Positions 17,573-25,144 of a stretch of DNA of 64,000 nt are shown piece after piece (position 1 is the stretch's first letter; every line of letters starts with the position of its first letter). The position numbers were made by a program, and so were the translations under genes. The DNA is from Flagellimonas okinawensis (GTDB lineage: Bacteria; Bacteroidota; Bacteroidia; Flavobacteriales; Flavobacteriaceae): assembly GCF_029194005.1 (NCBI RefSeq), contig NZ_JARFVA010000003.1, positions 124,001 to 188,000 of the forward strand, in the 5' to 3' direction. The notes under the pieces were generated by a model. It ran no database searches, was not told the DNA's origin, and saw nothing but the letters and a program-made list of their open reading frames with translations.

Positions 17573-18841
17573 TTATCCATGAAACCTTTCATAGGCCGCT
17601 TTTTCGAGCGACTCCCTATGATCTGGATGCGCAATGGAGATCAAAGCTTCCGCACGCTGGTGCAAGTTCTTACCGAAAAGGTTGACCACACCATATTCGG
17701 TGGCCACATAATGCATGTGGGCACGCGTAGTGGTAACCCCTGCACCCTGCTTTAAGAAAGGTGTTATTTTAGAAACTCCTTTTTTGGTGGTAGAGGACAT
17801 AGCTATTATGGGCTTTCCTCCCTTTGAAAGGGACGCACCTCGCATAAAATCCATTTGTCCACCAACTCCTGAAAATTGATAGCCTCCGATTGTATCGGCA
17901 CAGACTTGGCCGGTCAAATCAATCTCGATAGCACTGTTTATAGCGGTTGCCTTAGGGTTTCTACGAATTCTTGCCGTGTCGTTGGTGTATCCGGAGTCCC
18001 TGAAATCACAAATGGGGTTATCGTCGATAAAATCGTATAGCTTTTGTGAACCAACGGCAAAGCAACTAACGATCTTGCCCCGTTTCACGGCCTTTTCCTT
18101 ACCATTGATCACACCGCTTTCCAGTAATGGCAAAACTCCATCGGAAAACATTTCGGTATGGATACCCAAATTTTTATGGTTGCCAAGGTTGGAAAGCACT
18201 GCATTTGGTATGTTCCCGATACCCATTTGTAGGGTAGCACCATCTTCGATCAATGAAGCCACGTGCCTTCCGATTTCATGTTCTACTTCCGATGGCTCTG
18301 TTGGATCGTGTTGGTGAATTGGCCTATCCACTTCTATGGCGAACGCTATTTCATCGATATGGACAATCCCTGTTCCATGGGTCCTAGGCACTTGCGGATT
18401 GATCTGTGCCACAATTTTCTTTGCGGTCCTCACAGCGGGCAGCGCCACATCTACCGAAACACCCAACGAACAGTACCCGTGTTTATCTGGAGGTGACACT
18501 TGTACAAAGGCCACATCCAAGGGCAGGTATTCATCGGCAAACAGCCAAGGTATCTCACTCAAGAAAACTGGGATATAATCCCCCATGTAGGTATTTACAT
18601 AGCTCCTTACATTGCCTCCGACAAAGCATGCGTTCAATGTAAAGGCCTCGCAATAGGGCTGTCTTGTATATTTTGCATCCCCTTCGGTATGTATGGATAT
18701 GATCTCAACATCTTTGATCTGCTGGTGCCTATCGCACAGGGCATCGATCAATTCGTTAGGGGTCATTGCCGCTCCTTGGAAGAAGACCCGGTCTCCTGAT
18801 TTTACAATTCCTACCGCTTCTTCCGCTGACGTTATTTTCAT
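17573..18841 (-). CDS. Acetyl-CoA hydrolase/CoA-transferase family protein
   Basis: A cytoplasmic CoA transferase of the Ach1/4-hydroxybutyrate CoA-transferase family, moving CoA between acetate (or another short acid) and an acyl-CoA. The N-terminal domain has SGDRVFFQGAA; the C-terminal domain has TEMFSDGVLPLLESG and the family motif GVGGQMDFMRGA, which forms the acyl-CoA pocket, and ends with EYGVVNLFGKNL. I prefer the ATG at 18841 (422 residues) since it gives the usual short lead before SAEEAV and avoids overlap with the upstream gene; an in-frame ATG at 18871 would overlap that gene by 16 bp. It trails the cbb3 operon by 14 bp, suggesting acetate or succinate overflow metabolism under low oxygen. 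Confidence 0.88.
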   Translation of the reverse strand: MKITSAEEAVGIVKSGDRVFFQGAAMTPNELIDALCDRHQQIKDVEIISIHTEGDAKYTRQPYCEAFTLNACFVGGNVRSYVNTYMGDYIPVFLSEIPWLFADEYLPLDVAFVQVSPPDKHGYCSLGVSVDVALPAVRTAKKIVAQINPQVPRTHGTGIVHIDEIAFAIEVDRPIHQHDPTEPSEVEHEIGRHVASLIEDGATLQMGIGNIPNAVLSNLGNHKNLGIHTEMFSDGVLPLLESGVINGKEKAVKRGKIVSCFAVGSQKLYDFIDDNPICDFRDSGYTNDTARIRRNPKATAINSAIEIDLTGQVCADTIGGYQFSGVGGQMDFMRGASLSKGGKPIIAMSSTTKKGVSKITPFLKQGAGVTTTRAHMHYVATEYGVVNLFGKNLHQRAEALISIAHPDHRESLEKAAYERFHG

Positions 18842-18855
18842 TGTGGATTTAAATT

Positions 18856-19566
18856 TTAGGGTTGATGGCATTCTATGGTCGCCGATACTGTATCTGCCGG
18901 GGCCGCTTTTGGGGAAACATATGGTATTCCCAACCCAAGCCCACGTACAATAAACAAAATACCTATGATGACCACAAATACCGGTATCAATTTCTGGATT
19001 TTAAATTTAATGGAATTACTGAACATTCCTTTGGAATACACGACCAATGACATCAACGGGACCGTACCAAGACCAAATATCATCATATAAAGTCCGCCCT
19101 CTAAGGCATTGCCCATGGCAAGTGCCCCCAAGAGTGCCATATACACGAGTCCGCAGGGTAAAAACCCATTTAGAAAGCCTATGGTCAAAAAAGTGTCAGG
19201 GGTCTTTTTTTTGAGCTCTGATCCCAATTTGGATTTCACCTTCCCGATTATCGAGTATATTGGTGATAAGATCCGATGTCCGTTCAGATATTTGGCTGGA
19301 ATCAATACCAAGATGATCATAAGTGCCCCAATTCCTATAGAAAGCTTCTGTTGTATGCCAAATAGGGATAAGCCTTTCCCCAAGAGACCAAAAAGCACAC
19401 CAATGATCCCATAGGCCAATAACCTACCAAAATGGTAGATGGCCAACTGACCTGTTTTCTTGACATTATTGGTTTGATCCAATGGAAGCATAAAAGCTAT
19501 TGGCCCGCACATGCCCAAGCAATGCAAGCTACCCAATAGACCCAAAACCAATGCAGACGTCAACAT
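18856..19566 (-). CDS. Sulfite exporter TauE/SafE family protein of the cbb3 locus
   Basis: A 236-residue inner-membrane protein with six hydrophobic segments. It starts with LGLLGSLHCLGMCGPIAFML, the CcoH/SafE-type signature with Cys-x3-Cys and His facing the membrane, and ends with a short His-Cys containing tail (ATIECHQP). In Bacteroidetes cbb3 loci such a protein regularly follows fixH and is thought to help oxidase assembly or copper delivery rather than sulfite export. It begins 2 bp after fixH, so it belongs to the same operon. Confidence 0.85.
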   Translation of the reverse strand: MLTSALVLGLLGSLHCLGMCGPIAFMLPLDQTNNVKKTGQLAIYHFGRLLAYGIIGVLFGLLGKGLSLFGIQQKLSIGIGALMIILVLIPAKYLNGHRILSPIYSIIGKVKSKLGSELKKKTPDTFLTIGFLNGFLPCGLVYMALLGALAMGNALEGGLYMMIFGLGTVPLMSLVVYSKGMFSNSIKFKIQKLIPVFVVIIGILFIVRGLGLGIPYVSPKAAPADTVSATIECHQP

Positions 19567-19568
19567 GA

Positions 19569-20015
19569 TCAGTACACTAATTTTTCTTTATGTAAAAAGG
19601 AGTTACCTTCGTATTGCCAGTTTATGGATATGTCCCAGCGACCGTCTACCAAGCGATTGTCAGGTATGAGCAAATGTGTTTTGGACAAACTTATAGGAAA
19701 GTTAGTATCCAAGTGCTTGTTAGACGGTCTATATAGGGACACTTTACCACTAATTTTTTTGGGGTCGAAACGTTCAGGGAAATAAATCATCAAACCTTCT
19801 TCGGTCTTTTCTACCTTTAAGTTGGCATTCATTTCAGATGCTGTTTTAGAGGCATCTATTTCCTGTTGATAGGATAATTCCTTTTTATAATATTCTTCCG
19901 TTACAAGATCGTGGTTGGCCCTGTCATCAGTACTCATCCGAACCACAAAGTATAGGATGAAGCTGATAAACCCAATAAATGCCAACACGATTCCTGTTCC
20001 CCAATTAATTTTCAT
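19569..20015 (-). CDS. fixH: FixH family protein
   Basis: A 148-residue protein with one N-terminal membrane span (WGTGIVLAFIGFISFILYFVV, residues about 5-24 in part) and a periplasmic beta-rich domain. The early segment DDRANHDLVTEEYYKKELSYQ is typical of FixH, which acts with the copper P-type ATPase in maturing the cbb3 oxidase. The C-terminal part has YFPERFDPKKISGKVSLYRPS and DGRWDISINWQYEG strands, matching the FixH domain. It sits 10 bp after ccoG and 2 bp before the TauE/SafE gene. Confidence 0.88.
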   Translation of the reverse strand: MKINWGTGIVLAFIGFISFILYFVVRMSTDDRANHDLVTEEYYKKELSYQQEIDASKTASEMNANLKVEKTEEGLMIYFPERFDPKKISGKVSLYRPSNKHLDTNFPISLSKTHLLIPDNRLVDGRWDISINWQYEGNSFLHKEKLVY

Positions 20016-20025
20016 CTCAGTGTTT

Positions 20026-21435
20026 TTAATTATAACTCCTCGGTGCCAAAAACTGTGTCACCGTGGTCTCTATGAGTTTATCACCACTGTAAACCCCAAT
20101 CTTCAATTTATCCTTGTCACCATTCAATGCCGAAGCGTTTATTTCGATGAACAATGTTCCCTCGGCCAATTCCTCGGCAGGAACTGTGAACTTATCCTGT
20201 GACACCATTTTTATCTCTCCTTTGTGAGACATGAGCTCAAAAGACACATTTTCAATATCCTTTGTGGTCTTGTTCACCAATTTATAGGTATACACATTAC
20301 TTATAATGTTGTTTTCCTTACGCTCGTACAACTGCCCAGGTAACCGAAGTACGTTTGCCTCGACTTCGTTTCTCATAAACAACATCCCTATCAAAATACC
20401 GATCAATACCACCAATACTGCGGAATACCCTTTCATACGGGCAGTAAACTTGAACTTGTTCTTGTTGGTAATCTCATCTTCGCTGGCGTATCTGATCAAG
20501 CCTTTGGGTTTGTTGATACTGTCCATGATATGATCGCACTCGTCTATACAGGCCGTACAGTTGACGCATTCCAATTGTGTTCCGTTACGGATGTCGATAC
20601 CGGTAGGACAGACATTCACACATTGCAGGCAATCAATACAGTCACCATGTCCAAGAGCTTCACGGTCTTCATTCTTTCTAAACTTTTTTCGGCCATTTTC
20701 TCCTTCACCACGTTTATGATCGTAGGCGACCACAATGGATTTATCATCCAGAAGCACCCCTTGCAACCTTCCGTAAGGGCAAGCAATAATACATACTTGT
20801 TCCCTGAACCACGCAAAGATGAAGTAAAACACTGCGGTAAAAATCAACAATGGTACCATGGTGCTCAAGTGCGCCATTGGTCCATCCGTGATGTACGCGA
20901 TCAATTGATCGCTACCGATCAGGTAAGCCAAAAAAACATTGGCGATAAAAAAGGAGATGATAAAGAAGATAATCCACTTTAAAACCCTTTTTCGAATTTT
21001 GGTACCATTCCATGGCGACTTGGCCAGCCGCATTTGGGCACCCCTGTCACCGTCTATCCAATACTCAATGCGTCGGAAGACCATTTCCAGAAATATGGTC
21101 TGGGGGCACATCCAGCCGCAGAAAATCCGTCCGTAGGCTACCGTGAACAGTGCAATGAATATTACACCAATGATCATGGATATTACGACTAAATGGAAAT
21201 CTTGTGGCCAGAAAGGAAATCCAAAAATATTGAATCGCCTATCCAGTACATTGAACATCAAAAATTGGTGCCCGTTGATTTTGACAAAGGGAGCTGCTAT
21301 CAAAAAAATCAGCAGAAAGTAACTTACGTACTTTCGGTAATCATAATACCTTCCGCTGGGTTTTTTTGGATAAATAAAGTTCCTTTTGCCTTCTTCTGTG
21401 ATTGTGCCTATGGAATCCCTAAAATTCTCTTCCAT
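20026..21435 (-). CDS. ccoG: Cytochrome c oxidase accessory protein CcoG
   Basis: A 469-residue polyferredoxin-type membrane protein that reduces copper for insertion into the CcoN subunit. Visible features are N-terminal membrane spans, GWMCPQTIFLEMVFRR, the segment CIIACPYGR, and two 4Fe-4S binding motifs, CIDCLQCVNVCP and CVNCTACIDEC, followed by a further membrane span and a periplasmic immunoglobulin-like tail (about 370-469), as in the family. It follows ccoP after 50 bp, where the palindrome GATAAATATTTATC (21453-21466) lies in the intergenic leader. Confidence 0.95.
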   Translation of the reverse strand: MEENFRDSIGTITEEGKRNFIYPKKPSGRYYDYRKYVSYFLLIFLIAAPFVKINGHQFLMFNVLDRRFNIFGFPFWPQDFHLVVISMIIGVIFIALFTVAYGRIFCGWMCPQTIFLEMVFRRIEYWIDGDRGAQMRLAKSPWNGTKIRKRVLKWIIFFIISFFIANVFLAYLIGSDQLIAYITDGPMAHLSTMVPLLIFTAVFYFIFAWFREQVCIIACPYGRLQGVLLDDKSIVVAYDHKRGEGENGRKKFRKNEDREALGHGDCIDCLQCVNVCPTGIDIRNGTQLECVNCTACIDECDHIMDSINKPKGLIRYASEDEITNKNKFKFTARMKGYSAVLVVLIGILIGMLFMRNEVEANVLRLPGQLYERKENNIISNVYTYKLVNKTTKDIENVSFELMSHKGEIKMVSQDKFTVPAEELAEGTLFIEINASALNGDKDKLKIGVYSGDKLIETTVTQFLAPRSYN

Positions 21436-21485
21436 CGCATTTGTGGTTTATGGATAAATATTTATCACCAAAGTGTCCAAAAGGA

Positions 21486-22460
21486 CTAGTTCATGGCGAC
21501 TTCTGTGGAATCTGTTACCTGTTCCATTTCCGCCGGGGCGGTTTCCTCGGTTTCAGACTCTGTTCCATTGGTTTCTTCCGGGGCATCTGGGTCTACCCAG
21601 ATTTCACCTTCAGGATCCTTTGGATTGGCCGGTGTTGTGCCGCCCAAGGTAATCACGTAACTGGCAACCTGAGCCATTTCGGCTGGCTTCAAGGTTTGTT
21701 TCCATGCAATCATCCCCTTGCCATCACGACCACCTTCGGAAATTGTGGTAAAGATATTTTTGATACCTCCACCCAATATCCAATGGTTGTCTGTAAGGTT
21801 AGGGCCAATTCCACCACCGCCATCTGCCATGTGACAAGCAACGCAGTTAGCTTGGAAAATCTTTTCGCCGGCCGCCAAATCAGATTCATCTGATAGAAAT
21901 TCTACTGTACTGGCATCCACCAAGTCCTTTGCTGTTTTTTTATACTCTTCGATTGCTAATTGGGCTGCGGCAACTTCTTGTTCGTATTCCAATTTTTGAT
22001 CGTATTCCCCAATTACATGGAAACGCACCAGATATACTACTGCAAATACAATGGTAGCATAGAACAGGTACACCCACCACGGAGGCAACACATTGTCCAG
22101 TTCTCGGATGCCATCATAATTGTGGTCCAGGACAATCTCACCTTCCCGCTCAATGGAGCGGCTCTTGGTGAGTTTCTTCATGAGGTTTTTGGCCCATGTC
22201 CATTCAAACTTCTTGCTTTTGGCTTCCAAGTAGCGTTCCTTTCCTTCTTCTGAAAGGGTTTGGAACATAATATTTTCGATAGAAGCTAATATCAATTCTA
22301 TGGCAATCAAGATCATCAAAACCAACAGCATAAAAAACTGTGTGATGGGATATTCTATGATTGCGGGTTTGTCACCAGAGTCTATAAAGTATTCCATTAA
22401 TCCGAAGATCAAAAAGAATAAAACTGGGACTCGTATCCACCAAGGTGTTCTTGTACTCAT
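21486..22460 (-). CDS. ccoP: cbb3 oxidase subunit III (CcoP), mono-heme form
   Basis: The 324-residue membrane cytochrome c subunit that passes electrons to CcoO. It has two N-terminal hydrophobic segments (about 8-25 and 38-60), the conserved CcoP segment HNYDGIRELDNVLPPWW, a third span (YLFYATIVFAVVYLVRF) and a periplasmic cytochrome domain with one heme site, CVACH, and a distal Met in GKGMIAWK. The classical proteobacterial CcoP has two hemes; only one CxxCH is present here, as in other Bacteroidetes. The tail is acidic and low-complexity (EETNGTESETEETAPAEMEQ). It starts 4 bp after ccoQ. Confidence 0.95.
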   Translation of the reverse strand: MSTRTPWWIRVPVLFFLIFGLMEYFIDSGDKPAIIEYPITQFFMLLVLMILIAIELILASIENIMFQTLSEEGKERYLEAKSKKFEWTWAKNLMKKLTKSRSIEREGEIVLDHNYDGIRELDNVLPPWWVYLFYATIVFAVVYLVRFHVIGEYDQKLEYEQEVAAAQLAIEEYKKTAKDLVDASTVEFLSDESDLAAGEKIFQANCVACHMADGGGGIGPNLTDNHWILGGGIKNIFTTISEGGRDGKGMIAWKQTLKPAEMAQVASYVITLGGTTPANPKDPEGEIWVDPDAPEETNGTESETEETAPAEMEQVTDSTEVAMN

Positions 22461-22464
22461 AATG

Positions 22465-22653
22465 TTATAGTTTGTTTTGTTGATCTTCGTTATCCAATGG
22501 TAGTTCGGACATCTCCCTTATGTGTTCCTTGGTAGCGGTAAAGACCCACCAGAATAACAATACGAAAAACACAAAGAAGATTAACAGGGAAACCATGGGA
22601 TAGTTGGCTATCCCATCAATGGTTTCCATATGTTCTTTTACAAATTTCAACAT
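22465..22653 (-). CDS. ccoQ: cbb3 oxidase subunit IV (CcoQ-like)
   Basis: A 62-residue protein with one membrane span (VSLLIFFVFFVLLFWWVFTAT) and a polar tail (KEHIREMSELPLDNEDQQNKL). Size, topology and position between ccoNO and ccoP identify it as the CcoQ-type stabilising subunit; CcoQ sequences are otherwise poorly conserved. Its spacing of 2 bp from ccoNO and 4 bp from ccoP supports translation as part of one operon. Confidence 0.88.
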   Translation of the reverse strand: MLKFVKEHMETIDGIANYPMVSLLIFFVFFVLLFWWVFTATKEHIREMSELPLDNEDQQNKL

Positions 22654-22655
22654 GG

Positions 22656-24863
22656 TTATTTGTTTTGAGATATGGTTTCTTCAGTTCCTTCAATCTTAAT
22701 ATCGGTACCCAATCTTTGTAGATAAGCAATCAAGGATACGATTTCACGATCACGCATTTCCACAAATTCCAATCCGTTTTCCTCAGCATATTTTTTATCC
22801 GCCTCGTAGGTTTTTGCGAACTCAGGATCCGTGTAAAGGTTCTTTTCGATTTGCTCTGCTTGCTCGGCCATAGATTGGGGAGCATTGGCAATATCTTCTT
22901 CGGTATACGGAACACCGAGTTTTACCATGGTTTCCATTTTGGCCTGTACATCGCTACGATCATGCTCATCTGTTACCAACCATTCATAGGATGGCATAAT
23001 AGAGCCCGCAGATGTACTTTGCGGATCGTACATATGGTTCAAGTGCCAGTTATCTGAGTACTTGCCTCCCACACGCAACAAATCGGGACCGGTACGTTTA
23101 CTTCCCCAAAGGAATGGGTGATCATAAACAAACTCCCCTGCTTTGGCATATTCACCATAACGCTCCACCTCGCTACGGAACGGTCTGATCATTTGAGAGT
23201 GGCAGCTTACACAGCCCTCCCTGATATATAGGTCACGACCTTCCAGCTCCAAAGGAGTATATGGTTTAACACTTGTTATGGTAGGAATGTTCGATTTCAC
23301 CAGTATTGTTGGTACAATTTGTACAATACCACCAATCAAAATGGCCACGGTAGCCAAGATGGTCAACTGAACAGGTTTTCTTTCCAACCAGTTATGGAAG
23401 GTTTCTCCAGCCACTCTTCTTTTAGCAACACGTTCCAATGCTGGAGCTTCTGCGGCTTCATCTTCCACTTTACTACCAGACCTTATGGTTCTTAATACGT
23501 TATACAGTAGCACGAACATACCCAATATGTACAGTGACCCTCCAATGGCCCTCATCCAGTACATTGGAATAATTTGGGTTACGGTTTCCAAGAAGTTACC
23601 GTACACCAAGGTACCATCTGGGTTGAATTCTTTCCACATCAACGCCTGGGTAAATCCGGCAACGTACATCGGAAGGGCATAAAGTACAATACCCAAGGTT
23701 CCAATCCAGAAGTGGAAATTAGCTAAACCTTTGGAGTGCAGTTCTGTTTTGAACATTCGTGGCACCAACCAATAGATCATACCAAATGTCAAGAAACCAT
23801 TCCAAGCCAATGCACCAACGTGCACGTGTGCAATGATCCAGTCACTAAAGTGAGCAATGGCATTTACGTTTTTCAGGGAAAGCATAGGACCTTCGAAGGT
23901 GGCCATACCATAACCGGTAATAGCAACCACCATGAATTTTAACGTGGCATCACTTCTTACTTTATCCCACACTCCACGAAGTGTCAACAGACCATTGATC
24001 ATACCACCCCAAGATGGTGCGATCAACATCACGGAGAACACCACACCTAAGTTCTGTGCCCAGTCCGGTAGTGCTGAATACAACAAATGGTGAGGACCTG
24101 CCCAGATATAGATGAATATCAACGACCAGAAGTGGACGATGGAAAGTCTATAGGAATAAATGGGTCGGTTGGCCGCTTTTGGAACAAAGTAGTACATCAA
24201 TCCCAAGAACGGTGTGGTCAAGAAAAACGCCACCGCATTGTGACCGTACCACCATTGTACCAAGGCATCCTGAACACCTGCATAAACAGAATAACTCTTG
24301 AGTCCTGTCAATGAAACTGGCAGCTCCAAGCTATTAAAAATGTGCAATACGGCAACGGTAACAAAAGTTGCCAAATAAAACCAAATTGCAACGTAAAGGT
24401 GCCTCTGCCTTCTTTTTAAGATCGTACCGATCATGTTCCATCCAAATACTACCCAGACAACGGCAATGGCCAAGTCAATGGGCCATTCCAATTCTGCATA
24501 CTCTTTGGATGTTGTGTATCCCAACGGCAAGGTCAACGCAGCAGCGACAATGATCAATTGCCAACCCCAGAAGTTGATGTTGCTCAGGGCATCACTGAAC
24601 ATTCTTGCTTTTAGCAAGCGTTGCAGAGAGTAATATACCCCCGCAAAAATGGCATTACCCACAAATGCAAAGATCACGGCGTTGGTATGCAATGGTCGTA
24701 AACGCCCAAAACTAAGCCATGAAATACCCTCTGTAACATTGGGGAACAAAAACATAAAGGCCAACAAAAGGCCTACTGCCATACCCACCACGCCCCATAA
24801 AATGGTAGCGTATAAGAACTTTTGCACGATTTTGTTATCGTAGCGGAACTGTTGTATTTCCAT
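22656..24863 (-). CDS. ccoNO: cbb3 oxidase fused subunits I and II (CcoN-CcoO)
   Basis: The 735-residue catalytic core of the high-affinity cbb3 terminal oxidase, fusing CcoN (about 1-480) and CcoO (about 500-735). The CcoN part has a dozen membrane spans with His ligands for the low-spin heme b and for the heme b3-CuB site, as in RLRPLHTNAVIFAF and VQWWYGHNAVAFFLT. The CcoO part has one span (VQLTILATVAILIGGIVQI) and a single heme c site, CVSCHSQ, with YGEYAKAGEF and GPDLLRVGGKYSD, as in normal CcoO. The fusion is the usual form in Bacteroidetes. It is preceded by ccoS with a 2-bp gap. Confidence 0.97.
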   Translation of the reverse strand: MEIQQFRYDNKIVQKFLYATILWGVVGMAVGLLLAFMFLFPNVTEGISWLSFGRLRPLHTNAVIFAFVGNAIFAGVYYSLQRLLKARMFSDALSNINFWGWQLIIVAAALTLPLGYTTSKEYAELEWPIDLAIAVVWVVFGWNMIGTILKRRQRHLYVAIWFYLATFVTVAVLHIFNSLELPVSLTGLKSYSVYAGVQDALVQWWYGHNAVAFFLTTPFLGLMYYFVPKAANRPIYSYRLSIVHFWSLIFIYIWAGPHHLLYSALPDWAQNLGVVFSVMLIAPSWGGMINGLLTLRGVWDKVRSDATLKFMVVAITGYGMATFEGPMLSLKNVNAIAHFSDWIIAHVHVGALAWNGFLTFGMIYWLVPRMFKTELHSKGLANFHFWIGTLGIVLYALPMYVAGFTQALMWKEFNPDGTLVYGNFLETVTQIIPMYWMRAIGGSLYILGMFVLLYNVLRTIRSGSKVEDEAAEAPALERVAKRRVAGETFHNWLERKPVQLTILATVAILIGGIVQIVPTILVKSNIPTITSVKPYTPLELEGRDLYIREGCVSCHSQMIRPFRSEVERYGEYAKAGEFVYDHPFLWGSKRTGPDLLRVGGKYSDNWHLNHMYDPQSTSAGSIMPSYEWLVTDEHDRSDVQAKMETMVKLGVPYTEEDIANAPQSMAEQAEQIEKNLYTDPEFAKTYEADKKYAEENGLEFVEMRDREIVSLIAYLQRLGTDIKIEGTEETISQNK

Positions 24864-24865
24864 AT

Positions 24866-25075
24866 TTATTGGTTTGTACTTTTAGTTTGTTTGATTTCCT
24901 TTTTATTTAGGTTTGATTTATCCACGTCTTTGACCACCTCATCTTCGAACAGCATTCTTACCGAAGGGGTATAGGTATCATCGTATTGTCCGCTTTTTAC
25001 CGAAAAAACAAAGGCTACAAAAAAGACCACGGCCACCGTTATGCTTATGGCCAACAACACATAAATAACACTCAT
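24866..25075 (-). CDS. ccoS: cbb3 oxidase maturation protein CcoS
   Basis: A 69-residue small membrane protein required for cofactor insertion into the oxidase. It consists of one N-terminal span (VIYVLLAISITVAVVFFVAF) followed by FSVKSGQYDDTYTPSVRMLFED, the typical CcoS tail with G-Q-Y/F-D-D. It is the first gene of the ccoS-NO-Q-P-G-fixH-tauE operon, and an Fnr-type promoter lies immediately upstream. Confidence 0.93.
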   Translation of the reverse strand: MSVIYVLLAISITVAVVFFVAFVFSVKSGQYDDTYTPSVRMLFEDEVVKDVDKSNLNKKEIKQTKSTNQ

Positions 25076-25094
25076 ACCTGCCTGAATTTGGGGG

Positions 25095-25137
25095 TAAAAC
25101 TACTGTGATGGTATTCTTCAAAAAATGACATATGTCA
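25095..25137 (-). promoter_or_regulatory. Fnr/Crp-type site plus -7 box upstream of the ccoS operon
   Basis: The perfect dyad TGACATATGTCA (25126-25137) is followed on the minus strand by exactly 23 bp and then TAGTTTTA (25095-25102), which matches TAnnTTTG except for the last base. The ccoS start is 19 bp past the box. The site sits in the 69-bp gap after ccoI, so the oxidase subunits have their own promoter. Confidence 0.8.
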
Positions 25138-25144
25138 GCTTTAT

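Noticed and set aside
21453..21466. Palindrome GATAAATATTTATC ahead of ccoG as an activator site
   Set aside because: It is 18 bp from the ccoG start with no room for a downstream -7 box; the spacing differs from the other sites. Its role, if any, is unclear.
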